Source: Streptomyces angustmyceticus
GTDB lineage: Bacteria > Actinomycetota > Actinomycetes > Streptomycetales > Streptomycetaceae
DNA length: 64,000 bases
Direction of reading: 5' to 3'
Assembly (NCBI RefSeq): GCF_019933235.1
Contig: NZ_CP082945.1
Location: 4,749,501 to 4,813,500 of the forward strand
The notes beneath the pieces were generated by a model, which was given only the letters and a program-made list of their open reading frames with translations, ran no database searches and was not told the DNA's origin. The stretch's first letter is position 1. Every line of letters begins with the position of its first letter. A program made the translations under genes and the position numbers. This document shows positions 33,084 to 41,698 of this stretch, one piece after another.

Positions 33084-33923
33084 TCAGGGGTGGAGGAAGG
33101 TCAGGACGGAGTCGGTCTGGCCGAGGAGGGCGTGGCCGGCGTCGGGGAGGAGGCGCACGGTGGCGTGGGGGAGGCAGTGGCGGATGCGGCGGGCGGTTTC
33201 GGTGGAGTCGAACATGACGTCGCGGCGGCCGGCCGTCACCAGGACGGGCATGGTCAGGCGGCGCAGCGCGCTGTCGGGGAAGACGGGCAGCCGCTCGGTG
33301 CGCGGGTTGAAGTGGGAGAAGGTCAGCAGCACCTGGTCGAGGACCGGCCGGGCCTCCGGTGTGTGCAGGCCGGTGGCGGCGCGGACCGACCGGCGGGCGC
33401 CCCAGCGGCCGAAGGGGCGCAGCAGCAGGGCCTTGAACAGCCAGCCGGTCTTCTGCTTCCCGACTCCGCCGGGGCACAGCAGGGCCAGGCGGGTCACCCG
33501 TTCCGGGTGGCGGGTGGTGTAGTCCAGCGCCAGCCAGCCGCCGAGGGACATCCCGACGATCGCGGTGCGGGTGATCCCGAGGCCCGCCAGGACGTCGTCC
33601 AGCCACCGGGCGTGGGCGTCGGAGGCCAACGGCGGGCGGGACGGCGCGCTCAGGCCCGGCTCGCCGATGAGGTCGAGGGCGTAGGTGCGCAGGTGCCGCG
33701 ACCAGGTGGCGATGTCGTCCCGCCAGTTCGTCGCGTTCGCTCCGGAGCCGTGCAGCAGCAGGACGGGCGGGGCGTCCGGGGGGCCGGAGACGACGACGAA
33801 GGTCTCGCCCTCACGGGTCGGCACCCGCACCTGCTCGGCGGGGACCGGCCAGTCGCGCAGCTGCTCCTGGTAGCGACGGCGGAGCTCGTGCGCGCCGGCC
33901 TCGGACTTGTAGAGCGCGCTCAT
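33084..33923 (-). CDS. Alpha/beta-fold hydrolase
   Basis: The protein has 279 residues. LLLHGSGANATNW (oxyanion region), GMSLGGWLALDY (nucleophile Ser in GxSxGG), TAGRRDVMFD (acid) and LLPDAGHALLGQ (His) give a complete catalytic triad. Substrate is unknown. It overlaps the upstream HTH gene as ATGA, so the two are one unit. It is the first host gene beyond attR. Confidence 0.9.
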   Translation of the reverse strand: MSALYKSEAGAHELRRRYQEQLRDWPVPAEQVRVPTREGETFVVVSGPPDAPPVLLLHGSGANATNWRDDIATWSRHLRTYALDLIGEPGLSAPSRPPLASDAHARWLDDVLAGLGITRTAIVGMSLGGWLALDYTTRHPERVTRLALLCPGGVGKQKTGWLFKALLLRPFGRWGARRSVRAATGLHTPEARPVLDQVLLTFSHFNPRTERLPVFPDSALRRLTMPVLVTAGRRDVMFDSTETARRIRHCLPHATVRLLPDAGHALLGQTDSVLTFLHP

Positions 33924-34348
33924 GAGGTGAGCACCCCCTCCAGGTAGTCGAACAGCCGGGCGGTGTCGGCCAGCCCGCCCAGGACGATGACCTTCATCCG
34001 CGACCGCTCGGCGTCGTAGGCCGTCTCGATCCGCAGGGGATCGTCCCCCGGGCCGCGGTGGGCGGCCGCGCCCATCAGGAGGGTGGTCACGCGGTGGGCC
34101 GTCGCGGCGCCGACCGCCTCGATCTCCACGATGCTCGACACCTCGGTGTGCCGGGGGCGCCCGGCCGGGTCGCCGGGGGCGCTCGCCGGGCGGCCGGTGA
34201 ACGCTTCGAGGTCCTCGTGCGCGATCCGGTACTGCTTGCCGATGCGGACCGCGGGGAGCCGGCCGTCCCGTACGTAGTTGCGGATGGTGCGGACGTGCAG
34301 ACCCAGCCGCTCGGCGACCTGTTCCACGGAGTAGAAGCTGTCTTCCAT
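33920..34348 (-). CDS. Excisionase-family helix-turn-helix protein with C-terminal domain
   Basis: The protein has 142 residues. Residues 1-52 form an HTH_17/excisionase-type domain (YSVEQVAERLGLHVRTIRNYVRDGRLPAVRIGKQYRIAHEDLEAF). The C-terminal 80 residues (SSIVEIEAVGAATAHRVTTLLMGAAA...YDAERSRMKVIVLGGLADTARLFDYLEGVL) look like an alpha-beta sensor or dimerisation domain. Coupling to the hydrolase suggests it regulates that gene. Nearness to attR does not make it part of the element. Confidence 0.82.
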   Translation of the reverse strand: MEDSFYSVEQVAERLGLHVRTIRNYVRDGRLPAVRIGKQYRIAHEDLEAFTGRPASAPGDPAGRPRHTEVSSIVEIEAVGAATAHRVTTLLMGAAAHRGPGDDPLRIETAYDAERSRMKVIVLGGLADTARLFDYLEGVLTS

Positions 34349-34437
34349 GGAATTACCCTATCTTCCCGCGTGGTGCGCTGAATAGGGAAGTTTGCGGAAA
34401 GTTGGGGAAGGGTGGGGCAGGGGGCAGGGGCAGGGGG

Positions 34438-34986
34438 TCAGCGGGTGAAGGTGCGGGAGGTGAGGCGGATGCCGTGTCTGGCGAGGTAGGTGAGGGGGTT
34501 GATGTCCGAGCCGTAGCGGCGGTTCCTGCGCACCTCGAAGTGGAGGTGGGGGCCGGTGACGCGGCCGGTGGCGCCGCTGTAGCCGAGGCGGGTGCGGGCG
34601 CGGACCTTCTGGCCGGGGCGGACGGTGATGCGCGAGAGGTGGCCGAAGAGGACGTAGCGGCCGTCCGTCATCCGGATCGTCACGGCCTTGCCGTAGGCGC
34701 CCGACCTGCGGGCGAGGACGACGGTGCCGGAGCCCACGGAGCGGACCCGGGTGCCGGAGCGGACGGCGAGGTCGATGCCGGTGTGGTGGCCGGCGCGCCA
34801 GGCGCCGCGGGCGCCGTAGGGGGAGCTGATGCGGAAGTGGGAGGGCGTGGGGTGGGCCCAGGTGCCGGCGGGGGCGGCGTGGGCCTCCTGGGGCACCGTC
34901 AGGGGGAGGGCGGAGCCCATGGCCGCCGTGGCTATGGCGTGGAGCAGCAGTCTGCGCAGCGGGGGGCGTTGGCGGAAGGTGGTCAT
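34438..34986 (-). CDS. Secreted M23-family peptidase (LytM-like)
   Basis: The protein has 182 residues from ATG 34986. A signal peptide (RRLLLHAIATAAMGSALPLTVPQEAHA) is followed by an M23 domain with zinc ligands HHTGIDLA (HxxxD) and PHLHFEV (HxH). GRYVLFGHLSRI and GYSGATGRVTGPHLHFEVRRNRRYGSDINPLTYL are also typical. It probably cleaves peptidoglycan cross-links outside the cell. No SH3 or coiled-coil partner domain is present. Confidence 0.92.
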   Translation of the reverse strand: MTTFRQRPPLRRLLLHAIATAAMGSALPLTVPQEAHAAPAGTWAHPTPSHFRISSPYGARGAWRAGHHTGIDLAVRSGTRVRSVGSGTVVLARRSGAYGKAVTIRMTDGRYVLFGHLSRITVRPGQKVRARTRLGYSGATGRVTGPHLHFEVRRNRRYGSDINPLTYLARHGIRLTSRTFTR

Positions 34987-35232
34987 AGTTGAAGGCCACG
35001 CCTTGTGACGGGTGGTCGCATCCCGGGGCGGGCCACCGGGCGGCCGAACGGGTGGCCGGACGGGGGGCGGTTCGGCCCGGTGGGTGAGTCTTGTCGGGGT
35101 GGGCGCCCGAGGGGGGATGGGGGCGGTGCGGGGTGTCGGTCGGGTGAGGGGCACGGGGGCCGCAGGGCCCTGGACCTGCGGGGGTGACGGCCCGGGCGTA
35201 GCCGGCCTGCCGTCCTGAAGGGGCCGGGCGGC

Positions 35233-36492
35233 TCAGCCCCGTAGGCGTTCGACGGCCTTGAGGACCGCGCCGGTGCCGTCCTCGGTGGCGAGGCGGTGGG
35301 CGGCCCCGGCGGCGTGGCGGCGGCGTTCGGGGGCGGCGGTGGCCTGGGTGAGGGCGTGGGCCAGGCGGTCGGCGGACAGCTCGGGGAAGGGGATCGGGGC
35401 GGTGGCCGCGCCCAGGGCGGCCAGGCGGTGGGCCCAGAAGGGCTGGTCGGCGGTGACCGGGACCGGGACGGTGGGGACGCCCGCGCGCAGGCCCGCGGCG
35501 GCGGTGCCCGCGCCGCAGTGGTGCACCACGGCGGCCGTCCGGGGGAAGAGCAGGGCGTGCGGGACGTCGCCGATGGTGAGGACGTCGGCGTGGCCGCCCG
35601 TGTGGCGGGTGGTCAGCCCGGCCCAGCCGGACTGCAGGATGCCGCGGAGCCCGGCCCGGCGCAGGGCGCGTACCGCGAGGTCGCCGAGGCGCTCGCCGTC
35701 GCCGGCCGCCATGCTGCCGAAGCCGAGGAAGACCGGGGGCGGGCCGGCGGCGAGGAAGTCCTCGACAACGGGCGGGAGTTGGGCCTCCGGCGCGTGCCAG
35801 GGCCACCAGTTCCCGACCACCTCCAGGCCGGGGCGCCAGTCCGCGGGGCGGGGCACCAGGACCTCGCTGAAGCCGTGCAGGACCGGCCGGCCGGCGGCTT
35901 CGGCGCGGCGGCGGACGGCGCGGGGGGTGGCCGGCGGCAGGCCGAGGCGGGTCCGGAGGGCGGCCGTCGCGCCGGCGTAGAGGCGGTCGATGACGCGGAG
36001 CGAGAGGCGGCCGGCGGCGCGGTTGCCCCAGCGGCCCAGTGAGCGGCCGCCGCCGACGACCGGGGCGAAGTCGCCGGTCGGGGCGCCGGGCACCAGCGGC
36101 AGGTCCAGGGACGGGATGTCCAGCGCCTCGGCGAGGTGGTGGCCGAGCGGCGCGGTGGTGGCGGAGAGCAGGAGGAGGGCGGTGTCGTCGTGGGCGGCGT
36201 CGGCGATCCCGCCGCCGAGTTCCTCGATGAAGGCGGCGGCCCGGCGCAGGAGGGCGCGCCTGCTGCCGGGGCCGGCGGGCCGCGCCGGGCCGGCGGGGTC
36301 GGGGCGGTGGGCGCGGGGGTCGGCCGGCAGCGGGCGGAACTCCAGGCCGGCGGCGCGTACGAGGCCGGCGTAGGTGTCGTGGGTGGCGAGGACGACCTCG
36401 TGGCCGGCCGCGCGGAGCCGGGCGCCCACGCCGGTGTACGGGGCGACGTCGCCGTACGACCCGGCGGCGGTGATGAGGATCTTCTCGGGCAT
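35233..36492 (-). CDS. UGT-type glycosyltransferase (macrolide/polyketide-glycosyltransferase family)
   Basis: The protein has 419 residues in the GT-B fold. N-terminal ILITAAGSYGDVAPYTGVGARLRAAGHEVVLAT and C-terminal VFLGFGSMAAGDG and DVPHALLFPRTAAVVHHCGAGTAAAGLRAGVPTVPVPVTADQPFWAHRLAALGAA match the UDP-sugar-binding signature (HHCGAGT, QPFWA). These enzymes glycosylate natural products or sterols. No polyketide genes are adjacent, so it may be for detoxification. The TipA-like regulator lies just upstream on the same strand. Confidence 0.9.
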   Translation of the reverse strand: MPEKILITAAGSYGDVAPYTGVGARLRAAGHEVVLATHDTYAGLVRAAGLEFRPLPADPRAHRPDPAGPARPAGPGSRRALLRRAAAFIEELGGGIADAAHDDTALLLLSATTAPLGHHLAEALDIPSLDLPLVPGAPTGDFAPVVGGGRSLGRWGNRAAGRLSLRVIDRLYAGATAALRTRLGLPPATPRAVRRRAEAAGRPVLHGFSEVLVPRPADWRPGLEVVGNWWPWHAPEAQLPPVVEDFLAAGPPPVFLGFGSMAAGDGERLGDLAVRALRRAGLRGILQSGWAGLTTRHTGGHADVLTIGDVPHALLFPRTAAVVHHCGAGTAAAGLRAGVPTVPVPVTADQPFWAHRLAALGAATAPIPFPELSADRLAHALTQATAAPERRRHAAGAAHRLATEDGTGAVLKAVERLRG

Positions 36493-36618
36493 GGGGCGGT
36501 CCGCCTTCCGGGCAGGGGATGCGGGGGTGGATGGGGCGTCGGCCTCAGGGGGCCGGGGGAGGGAGGTCTTGGGTGGCTTCGGGCGTCGCTGTTGGGGGCC
36601 TCGGGGCGGCGTCGGGCA

Positions 36619-36658
36619 GACCCCGTACGGCTCCTGCGGACCCCGTACGGCCCCTGCG
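36619..36658. repeat. Two tandem copies of a 20-bp unit
   Basis: GACCCCGTACGGCTCCTGCG is followed directly by a copy with one change (GGCCCC). It lies between the TipA-like gene and the glycosyltransferase gene. It could be a regulatory repeat or slippage product. Confidence 0.55.
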
Positions 36659-36709
36659 GACCCGGGGCGGTCCGGTGCGGCCTGGGGCGGGCCCTGGGCT
36701 GAGCCCGCG

Positions 36710-37498
36710 TCAGTCCCCGTGGGCCGAGGCGGCGTGGCGTACGGCGTTGGCGTGGATGGCCGTGTGCAGGTACGGGGCGAGGCCGGGGCGTTGTTCGGTG
36801 GCCGGGACGATCAGGGCGAAGGCGCGGGGGTCGGTGACGAAGCCGTCGGCGATCCGGCCGTGCACGTCGGTGGGGCAGGGGGTGAACCAGCGGGCGAGGT
36901 GCTGGCGGTGCTCCTCGGCGAGGTCCATGGCGCGTGTGCCGTCCGCGGGCTCCTCGGCGTCGAAGGCGGCGGTGAGCCGACGGCGCCACGCGGCGGCCTC
37001 GGCCATGATCGCGGCCCAGTCCTCCTTGGAGTGCGCGGCGGCCCGTGCCATCGAGTGCCGGTAGCTCTCGCGGTGCTGCCACTTCAGGTGGGCCTGGGTG
37101 GCGTAGGTGAGGTCGAAGGTCACCTCGCCGAAGACCTCGAACCGCTCCTCGGGGGTCAGCTCCACGCCGGTCTGCTGGACCTCCATGGCGTGTTCGGCGA
37201 CCTCGACCAGCCGTTGCAGGGCGGCGATCTGGTCGGTGAGGAGGCGGTGGCGGGCGCGGAGCTGGTCGAGGGCGTTGGCCTGCGGGTCCGCCAGGATGGT
37301 GGCGATCTCGTCGAGGGGGAAGCCGAGTTCCCGGTAGAAGAGGATCTGCTGCAGCCGGGCGAGGTCGGCGTCGCTGTAGAGGCGGTAGCCGGCGGGGCTG
37401 CGGTCGCCGGGGGAGAGCAGTCCGGCCTCGTCGTAGTGGTGCAGGGTGCGCACCGTGATGCCCGCGAAGCGGGAGACCTGCCCGACCGAGTAGCTCAT
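36710..37498 (-). CDS. MerR-family regulator, TipA-like
   Basis: The protein has 262 residues. N-terminal MerR HTH (YSVGQVSRFAGITVRTLHHYDEAGLLSPGDRSPAGYRLYSDADLARLQQILFYRELGF), coiled-coil linker (about 75-110), and a C-terminal TipAS-like domain (SYRHSMARAAAHSKEDW...HRQHLARWFTPCPTDVHGRIADGFVTDPRAFALI). TipAL recognises thiopeptide antibiotics, captures them covalently and induces its own promoter. The expected 19-bp-spacer promoter lies upstream. Confidence 0.92.
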   Translation of the reverse strand: MSYSVGQVSRFAGITVRTLHHYDEAGLLSPGDRSPAGYRLYSDADLARLQQILFYRELGFPLDEIATILADPQANALDQLRARHRLLTDQIAALQRLVEVAEHAMEVQQTGVELTPEERFEVFGEVTFDLTYATQAHLKWQHRESYRHSMARAAAHSKEDWAAIMAEAAAWRRRLTAAFDAEEPADGTRAMDLAEEHRQHLARWFTPCPTDVHGRIADGFVTDPRAFALIVPATEQRPGLAPYLHTAIHANAVRHAASAHGD

Positions 37499-37577
37499 CG
37501 CAGTGCCCTTCGTCCCGTGGTGTCCGGCCGGCCCGCCCTTCCGGAGGGTGTCACCGGTGGCGGGGCGGCCGTTCTCC

Positions 37578-37608
37578 AGGCTGGGGCCTGACGTGGCGTG
37601 AGGGTCAA
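37578..37608 (-). promoter_or_regulatory. MerR-type promoter with 19-bp spacer, upstream of the TipA-like gene
   Basis: Reading leftwards: a -35 TTGACC (37608-37603), 19 bp, then CAGCCT (37583-37578). The spacer holds the near-palindrome CCTCACG-CCA-CGTCAGG. This long-spacer layout is what MerR activators twist into an active promoter. Autoregulation is inferred. Confidence 0.6.
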
Positions 37609-37704
37609 GCGCGGCGCGGTGCGGTACGGGCGGTGGGAGCGAGGCGGGGCGAGCAGCCGGGGACCCGCCCCGTCCGGCTCACCCGCCCGGCTCACCCGCC
37701 CGGC

Positions 37705-38100
37705 TCACCCGTCCGGGTACCGGTCCTGCAGCACCGAGTTCACCAGCGCCTGGACGTCCTCGCGGTCCAGGCCCTCCGTGCGGGCCCGGTCCATCCAGGA
37801 GCGCAGCTCCTCGCGCAGCAGGGCGTCCGCCGCGGACTCGGGGCGGGCGAGGGTGCGGCTGACGAAGGTGCCGAGGCCGGGGCGGGGTTCGACCAGGCCC
37901 TCGCGCTCCAGTTCGCGGTACGCCTTGAGGGTCGTATTGGGGTTGACCTTGGTCGAGGCGGCGACCTGCGCGGCGGTCGGCAGGCGGTCGCCCTCCACCA
38001 GGATGCCCAACCGCAGTGCCTGCTGGACCTGTTGGACGATCTGGAGGTAGGTGGCGACGCCGCTGCGGCGGTCGATGCGGAACTCGACGGCGCTCACCAC
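37705..38100 (-). CDS. GntR-family regulator (YtrA type)
   Basis: The protein has 131 residues. A short winged helix (ATYLQIVQQVQQALRLGILVEGDRLPTAAQVAASTKVNPNTTLKAYRELEREGLV) is followed by a short YtrA-type dimerisation tail (FVSRTLARPESAADALLREELRSWMDRARTEG). YtrA regulators repress ABC transporter operons. It lies downstream of and in line with the ABC genes, so it is probably the last gene of their operon. Start GTG 38100 or 38097. Confidence 0.9.
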   Translation of the reverse strand: MVSAVEFRIDRRSGVATYLQIVQQVQQALRLGILVEGDRLPTAAQVAASTKVNPNTTLKAYRELEREGLVEPRPGLGTFVSRTLARPESAADALLREELRSWMDRARTEGLDREDVQALVNSVLQDRYPDG

Positions 38101-38269
38101 CTCTCTGCTTCTTCCGCCGGTGCCGACCGGCGTGCCGCCGGGACCGTGCTGCCCGACCGCTTGATGATCGGGCTGGTCCTGCCGGGTGTCAAAGCGCCGC
38201 CCGGGGTGTTCCCCGTACGGGAGGTACCCGGGGGCCGGCGCCCGTGCCGCCCGCCGCGCTCCGCCCCGT

Positions 38270-39280
38270 TCAGAGCGGCCGCCGCTGTGCCCGCCACACC
38301 ACGCAGCCGAGGACCACGGCCGTCAGCGCCAGCAGGATCCCCGCGCCCAGCCACTGCATTCCCGCCATCTGCCCGTAGTCGAAGTACTGGGTCACCCGGT
38401 TGACGATGCCCAGCCTGGCCCGGCAGGCCCCGGAGTCACCGCCGACGCAGGTGCCGAAGCCGTAGAGCCTGCCGTCCGCGGTGGACACCCAGTCGTCGAT
38501 CCGTACGGAGCCGGCCGGCAGCCGGGGGCCGTCGCCGTTGTACGGGTAGCTGACGCTGCGCAGCGTGCCCAGGACGGGGCGCACCTTCTCGTCCCAGACC
38601 AGGGCGAAGGCGGCGGTGAACACGAAGGTGGCCGCCATCGCCGCGGTCACCCGCCGGATCAGCACGCCGAGGGCGATGCCGCAGGCGGCCAGGAACAGGG
38701 TCTTGGCGACCGGGACCGGCCCGGTGGTGTCGAAGGCGCCGCTCTGCAGCCAGTCGCCGTCGCCGACCAGGGCGTGGGCCGGTGTCCACAGCCAGGTGAA
38801 GGCGGCCGACAGCAGGGCGGAGCACGCCGCGACCAGGGCCAGCGGCAGGCCGAGGGTGGCGGCGATCCAGCGGCCGCGGCTCGCCGACTGCGTGGTGACC
38901 AGCTTGACCGTGCCGCGCTCCTGCTCGCCCGCGATCAGCGGCGCGCCGAGGAAGATCCCGGCGAGCACCGGCAGCAGCTCCAGGATCTGGATGTCGTTCT
39001 TGAACATCGCGCCGAAGCTGTTCTGGAAGTCCGTGGCGACCCGCCCGCCGGCCGGTGCCGAGGCGCCGTGGGCGTGCAGGAAGTCCATCAGGCCGAGGCG
39101 CTGGTAGGCGAAGGTGGCGCAGCCCGCGACGGTGATCAGCAGGGCGGCGCGCAGCAGGGCGCGGTGCCGGTGCCAGACCAGCCAGGGCAGGCCGTGCAGC
39201 AGGCCGCGGCGGACGGCGGGCGCCGGGGCGGCGTCGTCCGCCGTCCCGGCCGGTGCGCCGGTGGCGCGGGTCCGGGTCAC
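38270..39280 (-). CDS. ABC transporter permease (ABC-2 type)
   Basis: The protein has 336 residues from GTG 39280, overlapping the ATPase stop as GTGA. About six membrane segments are visible (LLITVAGCATFAYQRLG, LELLPVLAGIFLGAPLIAG, LGLPLALVAACSALLSAAFTWLW, and others), with the large extracellular-type loop holding SYPYNGDGPRLPAGSVRIDDWVSTADGRLYGFGTC...GACRARLG. The motif GAPLIAGEQERGTVKLV(T) is typical of YtrC/NatB-like permeases. It works with the ATPase encoded next to it; substrate may be a peptide or lipid antibiotic. Confidence 0.88.
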   Translation of the reverse strand: MTRTRATGAPAGTADDAAPAPAVRRGLLHGLPWLVWHRHRALLRAALLITVAGCATFAYQRLGLMDFLHAHGASAPAGGRVATDFQNSFGAMFKNDIQILELLPVLAGIFLGAPLIAGEQERGTVKLVTTQSASRGRWIAATLGLPLALVAACSALLSAAFTWLWTPAHALVGDGDWLQSGAFDTTGPVPVAKTLFLAACGIALGVLIRRVTAAMAATFVFTAAFALVWDEKVRPVLGTLRSVSYPYNGDGPRLPAGSVRIDDWVSTADGRLYGFGTCVGGDSGACRARLGIVNRVTQYFDYGQMAGMQWLGAGILLALTAVVLGCVVWRAQRRPL

Positions 39281-40206
39281 GCGGCGGCCTCCCGCGGGCC
39301 GTCGATCCGGGCCTCGTCCGCGATCAGGGTGGGGGCCTCGGGTGAGCGCAGGTAGGCCAGCAGGACCTCCTCCAGGCTCGGGGACAGCGTTTCCCAGGTG
39401 TCGCCGAGGGGGCCGTGCGGCCGGACCAGGGCGCTGAACTGCCGCCCGCTGACCCGGGATTCGACCACGGTGTGCCGCTGGAGCAGCTCCGCCGGCACCC
39501 CGCCGTCGCCGTCGGCCACGCCCGTCACCAGCAGGTGCGCGGGCACCAGCTCCTCGGTCTGGCCGGCCATCCGCAGCCGGCCTTCGGCGAGGACGAGGAG
39601 GTAGTCGCACATGACCTCCATCTCGGCGAGCATGTGGGACGACATCAGGACCGTCGTGCCGTGCTCGGCGGCCTCGGCCATCAGCAGCCCGGACAGCTCG
39701 TGCCGGGCGAGCGGGTCGAGGTCGGACATCGGCTCGTCGAGCAGCAGCAGCTCGGGCCGCTTGCCGAAGGCGAGGGCGAAGGCGACGCGGGTGCGCTGGC
39801 CGCCCGACAGGGTGCCGATCCGCGCGTCGAACGGCACGTTCCCCGACCGGACGATCCGCTCGGCCAGCGGCTGGTCCCAGCGCGGGTTGAGCTCGCGGCC
39901 CAGACGCAGCGTCTCGGCGACGGTGAAGCGCGGGTAGAGGGGCTTGTCCTGGGCGAGGAAGGCGACCCGCTGGAGGACGGCCGGGTCGGAGACCGGGACG
40001 CCGAACAGCTTCAGCGTGCCGGTGGTCGGCTGCACCAGCCGGGTCGCGGTGCCCAGGAACGTGCTCTTGCCCGCGCCGTTGGGGCCGACGAGGGCGCAGA
40101 TGTGGCCGGCGGGGAGCCGGAAGGAGCAGTCCCGCAGCGCCCAGCCGCGCCGGTACCGCTTCCCCAGTCCTTCGGCCTCGATGGCCCACGGGCTCGGGTC
40201 GCTCAC
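39277..40206 (-). CDS. ABC transporter ATP-binding protein
   Basis: The protein has 309 residues. Walker A GPNGAGKSTF, ABC signature TLSGGQRTRVAFALAF, Walker B LLLLDEPMSDLD and H-loop SSHMLAE are all present. The ABC-2 type ATPase pairs with the downstream permease. A possible operator CTA-GTTGAT-TAG lies in the gap before it (about 40225-40237) for the YtrA-like regulator. Start at 40206 follows the strand's usual GTG pattern. Confidence 0.93.
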   Translation of the reverse strand: MSDPSPWAIEAEGLGKRYRRGWALRDCSFRLPAGHICALVGPNGAGKSTFLGTATRLVQPTTGTLKLFGVPVSDPAVLQRVAFLAQDKPLYPRFTVAETLRLGRELNPRWDQPLAERIVRSGNVPFDARIGTLSGGQRTRVAFALAFGKRPELLLLDEPMSDLDPLARHELSGLLMAEAAEHGTTVLMSSHMLAEMEVMCDYLLVLAEGRLRMAGQTEELVPAHLLVTGVADGDGGVPAELLQRHTVVESRVSGRQFSALVRPHGPLGDTWETLSPSLEEVLLAYLRSPEAPTLIADEARIDGPREAAA

Positions 40207-40342
40207 CCGGATCCCCCCCTTTAGCTAGTTGATTAGTGGAATGAGTATGGGGAGCAGCCGGGAGGCGTGTCAACAAAGGACCGCGGGGGCGGTGGGCGAG
40301 AGGCGGCCGCGCCGGCCGGGCCGCGGGGCGCCGAAGGCCCCC

Positions 40343-40828
40343 TCAGCCGGCCGTGACCAGCGACTTCGCCATGCACCGGCTGTCGTCGTAGGTCCGGTAC
40401 AGGCCGAACTTCTTGACCATCACATAGCCGCTGGAGGCGTACAGCTCCAGCGCCTCGGGCTGCTTGGTGCCGGTCTCCAGCACCATGCGGGAGCGTCCCG
40501 CGGCCCGCGCGTCCGCTTCCAGGGCGGCCAGGATCCGCCGGGCCAGGCCCCGCCCGCGCGCCTCCGGGAGCACGAACATCCGCTTGATCTCGGCGTCGCC
40601 CACCGAGTACCCCTCGGCCGCGTCCTCCTGCCGCCGCCAGCCGCCGGTGGCCAGCGGGCGGCCGCCGTCGTAGGCGATCAGGTACGCGCCGTGCGGCGGG
40701 GTGAACATCTCCGGGGAGAGCGGGGTGATGTCGCCGTCGTCGCCGTAGCGCCGGGCGTACTCCTGCTGCACCAGCGCGTCGAGGGCGACCGCGTCGGGGT
40801 GGTCATAGCGGGACGGGCGTATCTCCAT
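40343..40828 (-). CDS. GNAT-family N-acetyltransferase
   Basis: The protein has 161 residues from ATG 40828. GNAT elements are YLIAYDGGRPLATGGWRRQED, AEIKRMFVLPEARGRGLARRILAALEADARAAGRSRMVLETG (acetyl-CoA loop ARGRGL) and EALELYASSGYVMVKKFGLYR. Substrate is unknown. Divergent from the exonuclease III gene. Confidence 0.9.
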   Translation of the reverse strand: MEIRPSRYDHPDAVALDALVQQEYARRYGDDGDITPLSPEMFTPPHGAYLIAYDGGRPLATGGWRRQEDAAEGYSVGDAEIKRMFVLPEARGRGLARRILAALEADARAAGRSRMVLETGTKQPEALELYASSGYVMVKKFGLYRTYDDSRCMAKSLVTAG

Positions 40829-40894
40829 TCCAGAAAGCGTACGGGCGAGCGGGCGCGCGGCGCGATCAGGTTCCGGGATGGGTATCGTGCCCGG

Positions 40895-41698
40895 ATGCTC
40901 ACCGTGACCACCGTGAATGTGAACGGCCTGCGGGCCGCCGCCAAGAAGGGCTTCGTGCCGTGGCTGGCGGAGACCGAGGCCGACGTGCTGTGCCTGCAGG
41001 AGGTGCGGGCCGAGACCGCCCAGCTCCCCGACGAGGTGCGCGAGCCCGCGGGGTGGCACACCGTGCACGCCCCGGCGGCGGCCAAGGGCCGGGCCGGGGT
41101 CTCGCTCTGCACCCGGCGCGAGCCCGAGCGGGTCCGGGTGGGCTTCGGGTCGGCGGAGTTCGACGACAGCGGGCGCTACGTCGAGGCGGACCTGCCCGGC
41201 GTGACCGTCGCCAGCCTCTACCTGCCCTCCGGCGAGGTCGGCACCGAGCGGCAGGACGAGAAGGAACGCTTCCTGGCGGAGTTCCTGCCCTACCTCACCG
41301 GCCTGCGCGAGCGGGCCGCGGCGGACGGCCGCGAGGTGGTCGTCTGCGGCGACTGGAACATCGCCCACCAGGAGGCCGACCTCAAGAACTGGAAGGCCAA
41401 CCGGAAGAAGTCCGGCTTCCTCCCGGAGGAGCGGGCCTGGCTGACCGATGTCCTCGACGAGCACCGCGGCGGCTACGTGGACGTCGTCCGCAGCCTGCAC
41501 CCGGACACCGAGGGCCCGTACTCGTGGTGGTCCTACCGCGGCCGCGCCTTCGACAACGACGCGGGCTGGCGCATCGACTACCAGATGGCCACCCCCGGCC
41601 TCGCCCGCCGCGCCCTGAAGTCCTGGGTGGAACGCGCGACGTCCTACGACCAGCGCTGGAGCGACCACGCGCCGGTGACGGTGGTCTACGGGGACTGA
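40895..41698 (+). CDS. xthA: Exodeoxyribonuclease III
   Basis: The protein has 267 residues from ATG 40895. The EEP-family motifs are VTTVNVNGLRAAAKKGFVPWL, DVLCLQEVRAE (metal-binding Glu), YLPSGEVGTERQDEK, VVVCGDWNIAHQEADLKNWKANRKKSGFLPEERAW (DxN), DTEGPYSWWSYRGRAFDNDAGWRIDYQ and SDHAPV (catalytic Asp-His). It repairs abasic sites and 3' blocked ends. The 3' end overlaps the convergent small gene by 13 bp. Confidence 0.95.
   Translation: MLTVTTVNVNGLRAAAKKGFVPWLAETEADVLCLQEVRAETAQLPDEVREPAGWHTVHAPAAAKGRAGVSLCTRREPERVRVGFGSAEFDDSGRYVEADLPGVTVASLYLPSGEVGTERQDEKERFLAEFLPYLTGLRERAAADGREVVVCGDWNIAHQEADLKNWKANRKKSGFLPEERAWLTDVLDEHRGGYVDVVRSLHPDTEGPYSWWSYRGRAFDNDAGWRIDYQMATPGLARRALKSWVERATSYDQRWSDHAPVTVVYGD

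Noticed and set aside
33920..34348. HTH gene as an excisionase of the AICE
   Set aside because: It lies outside attR and is coupled to a hydrolase. The element has its own xis next to int.
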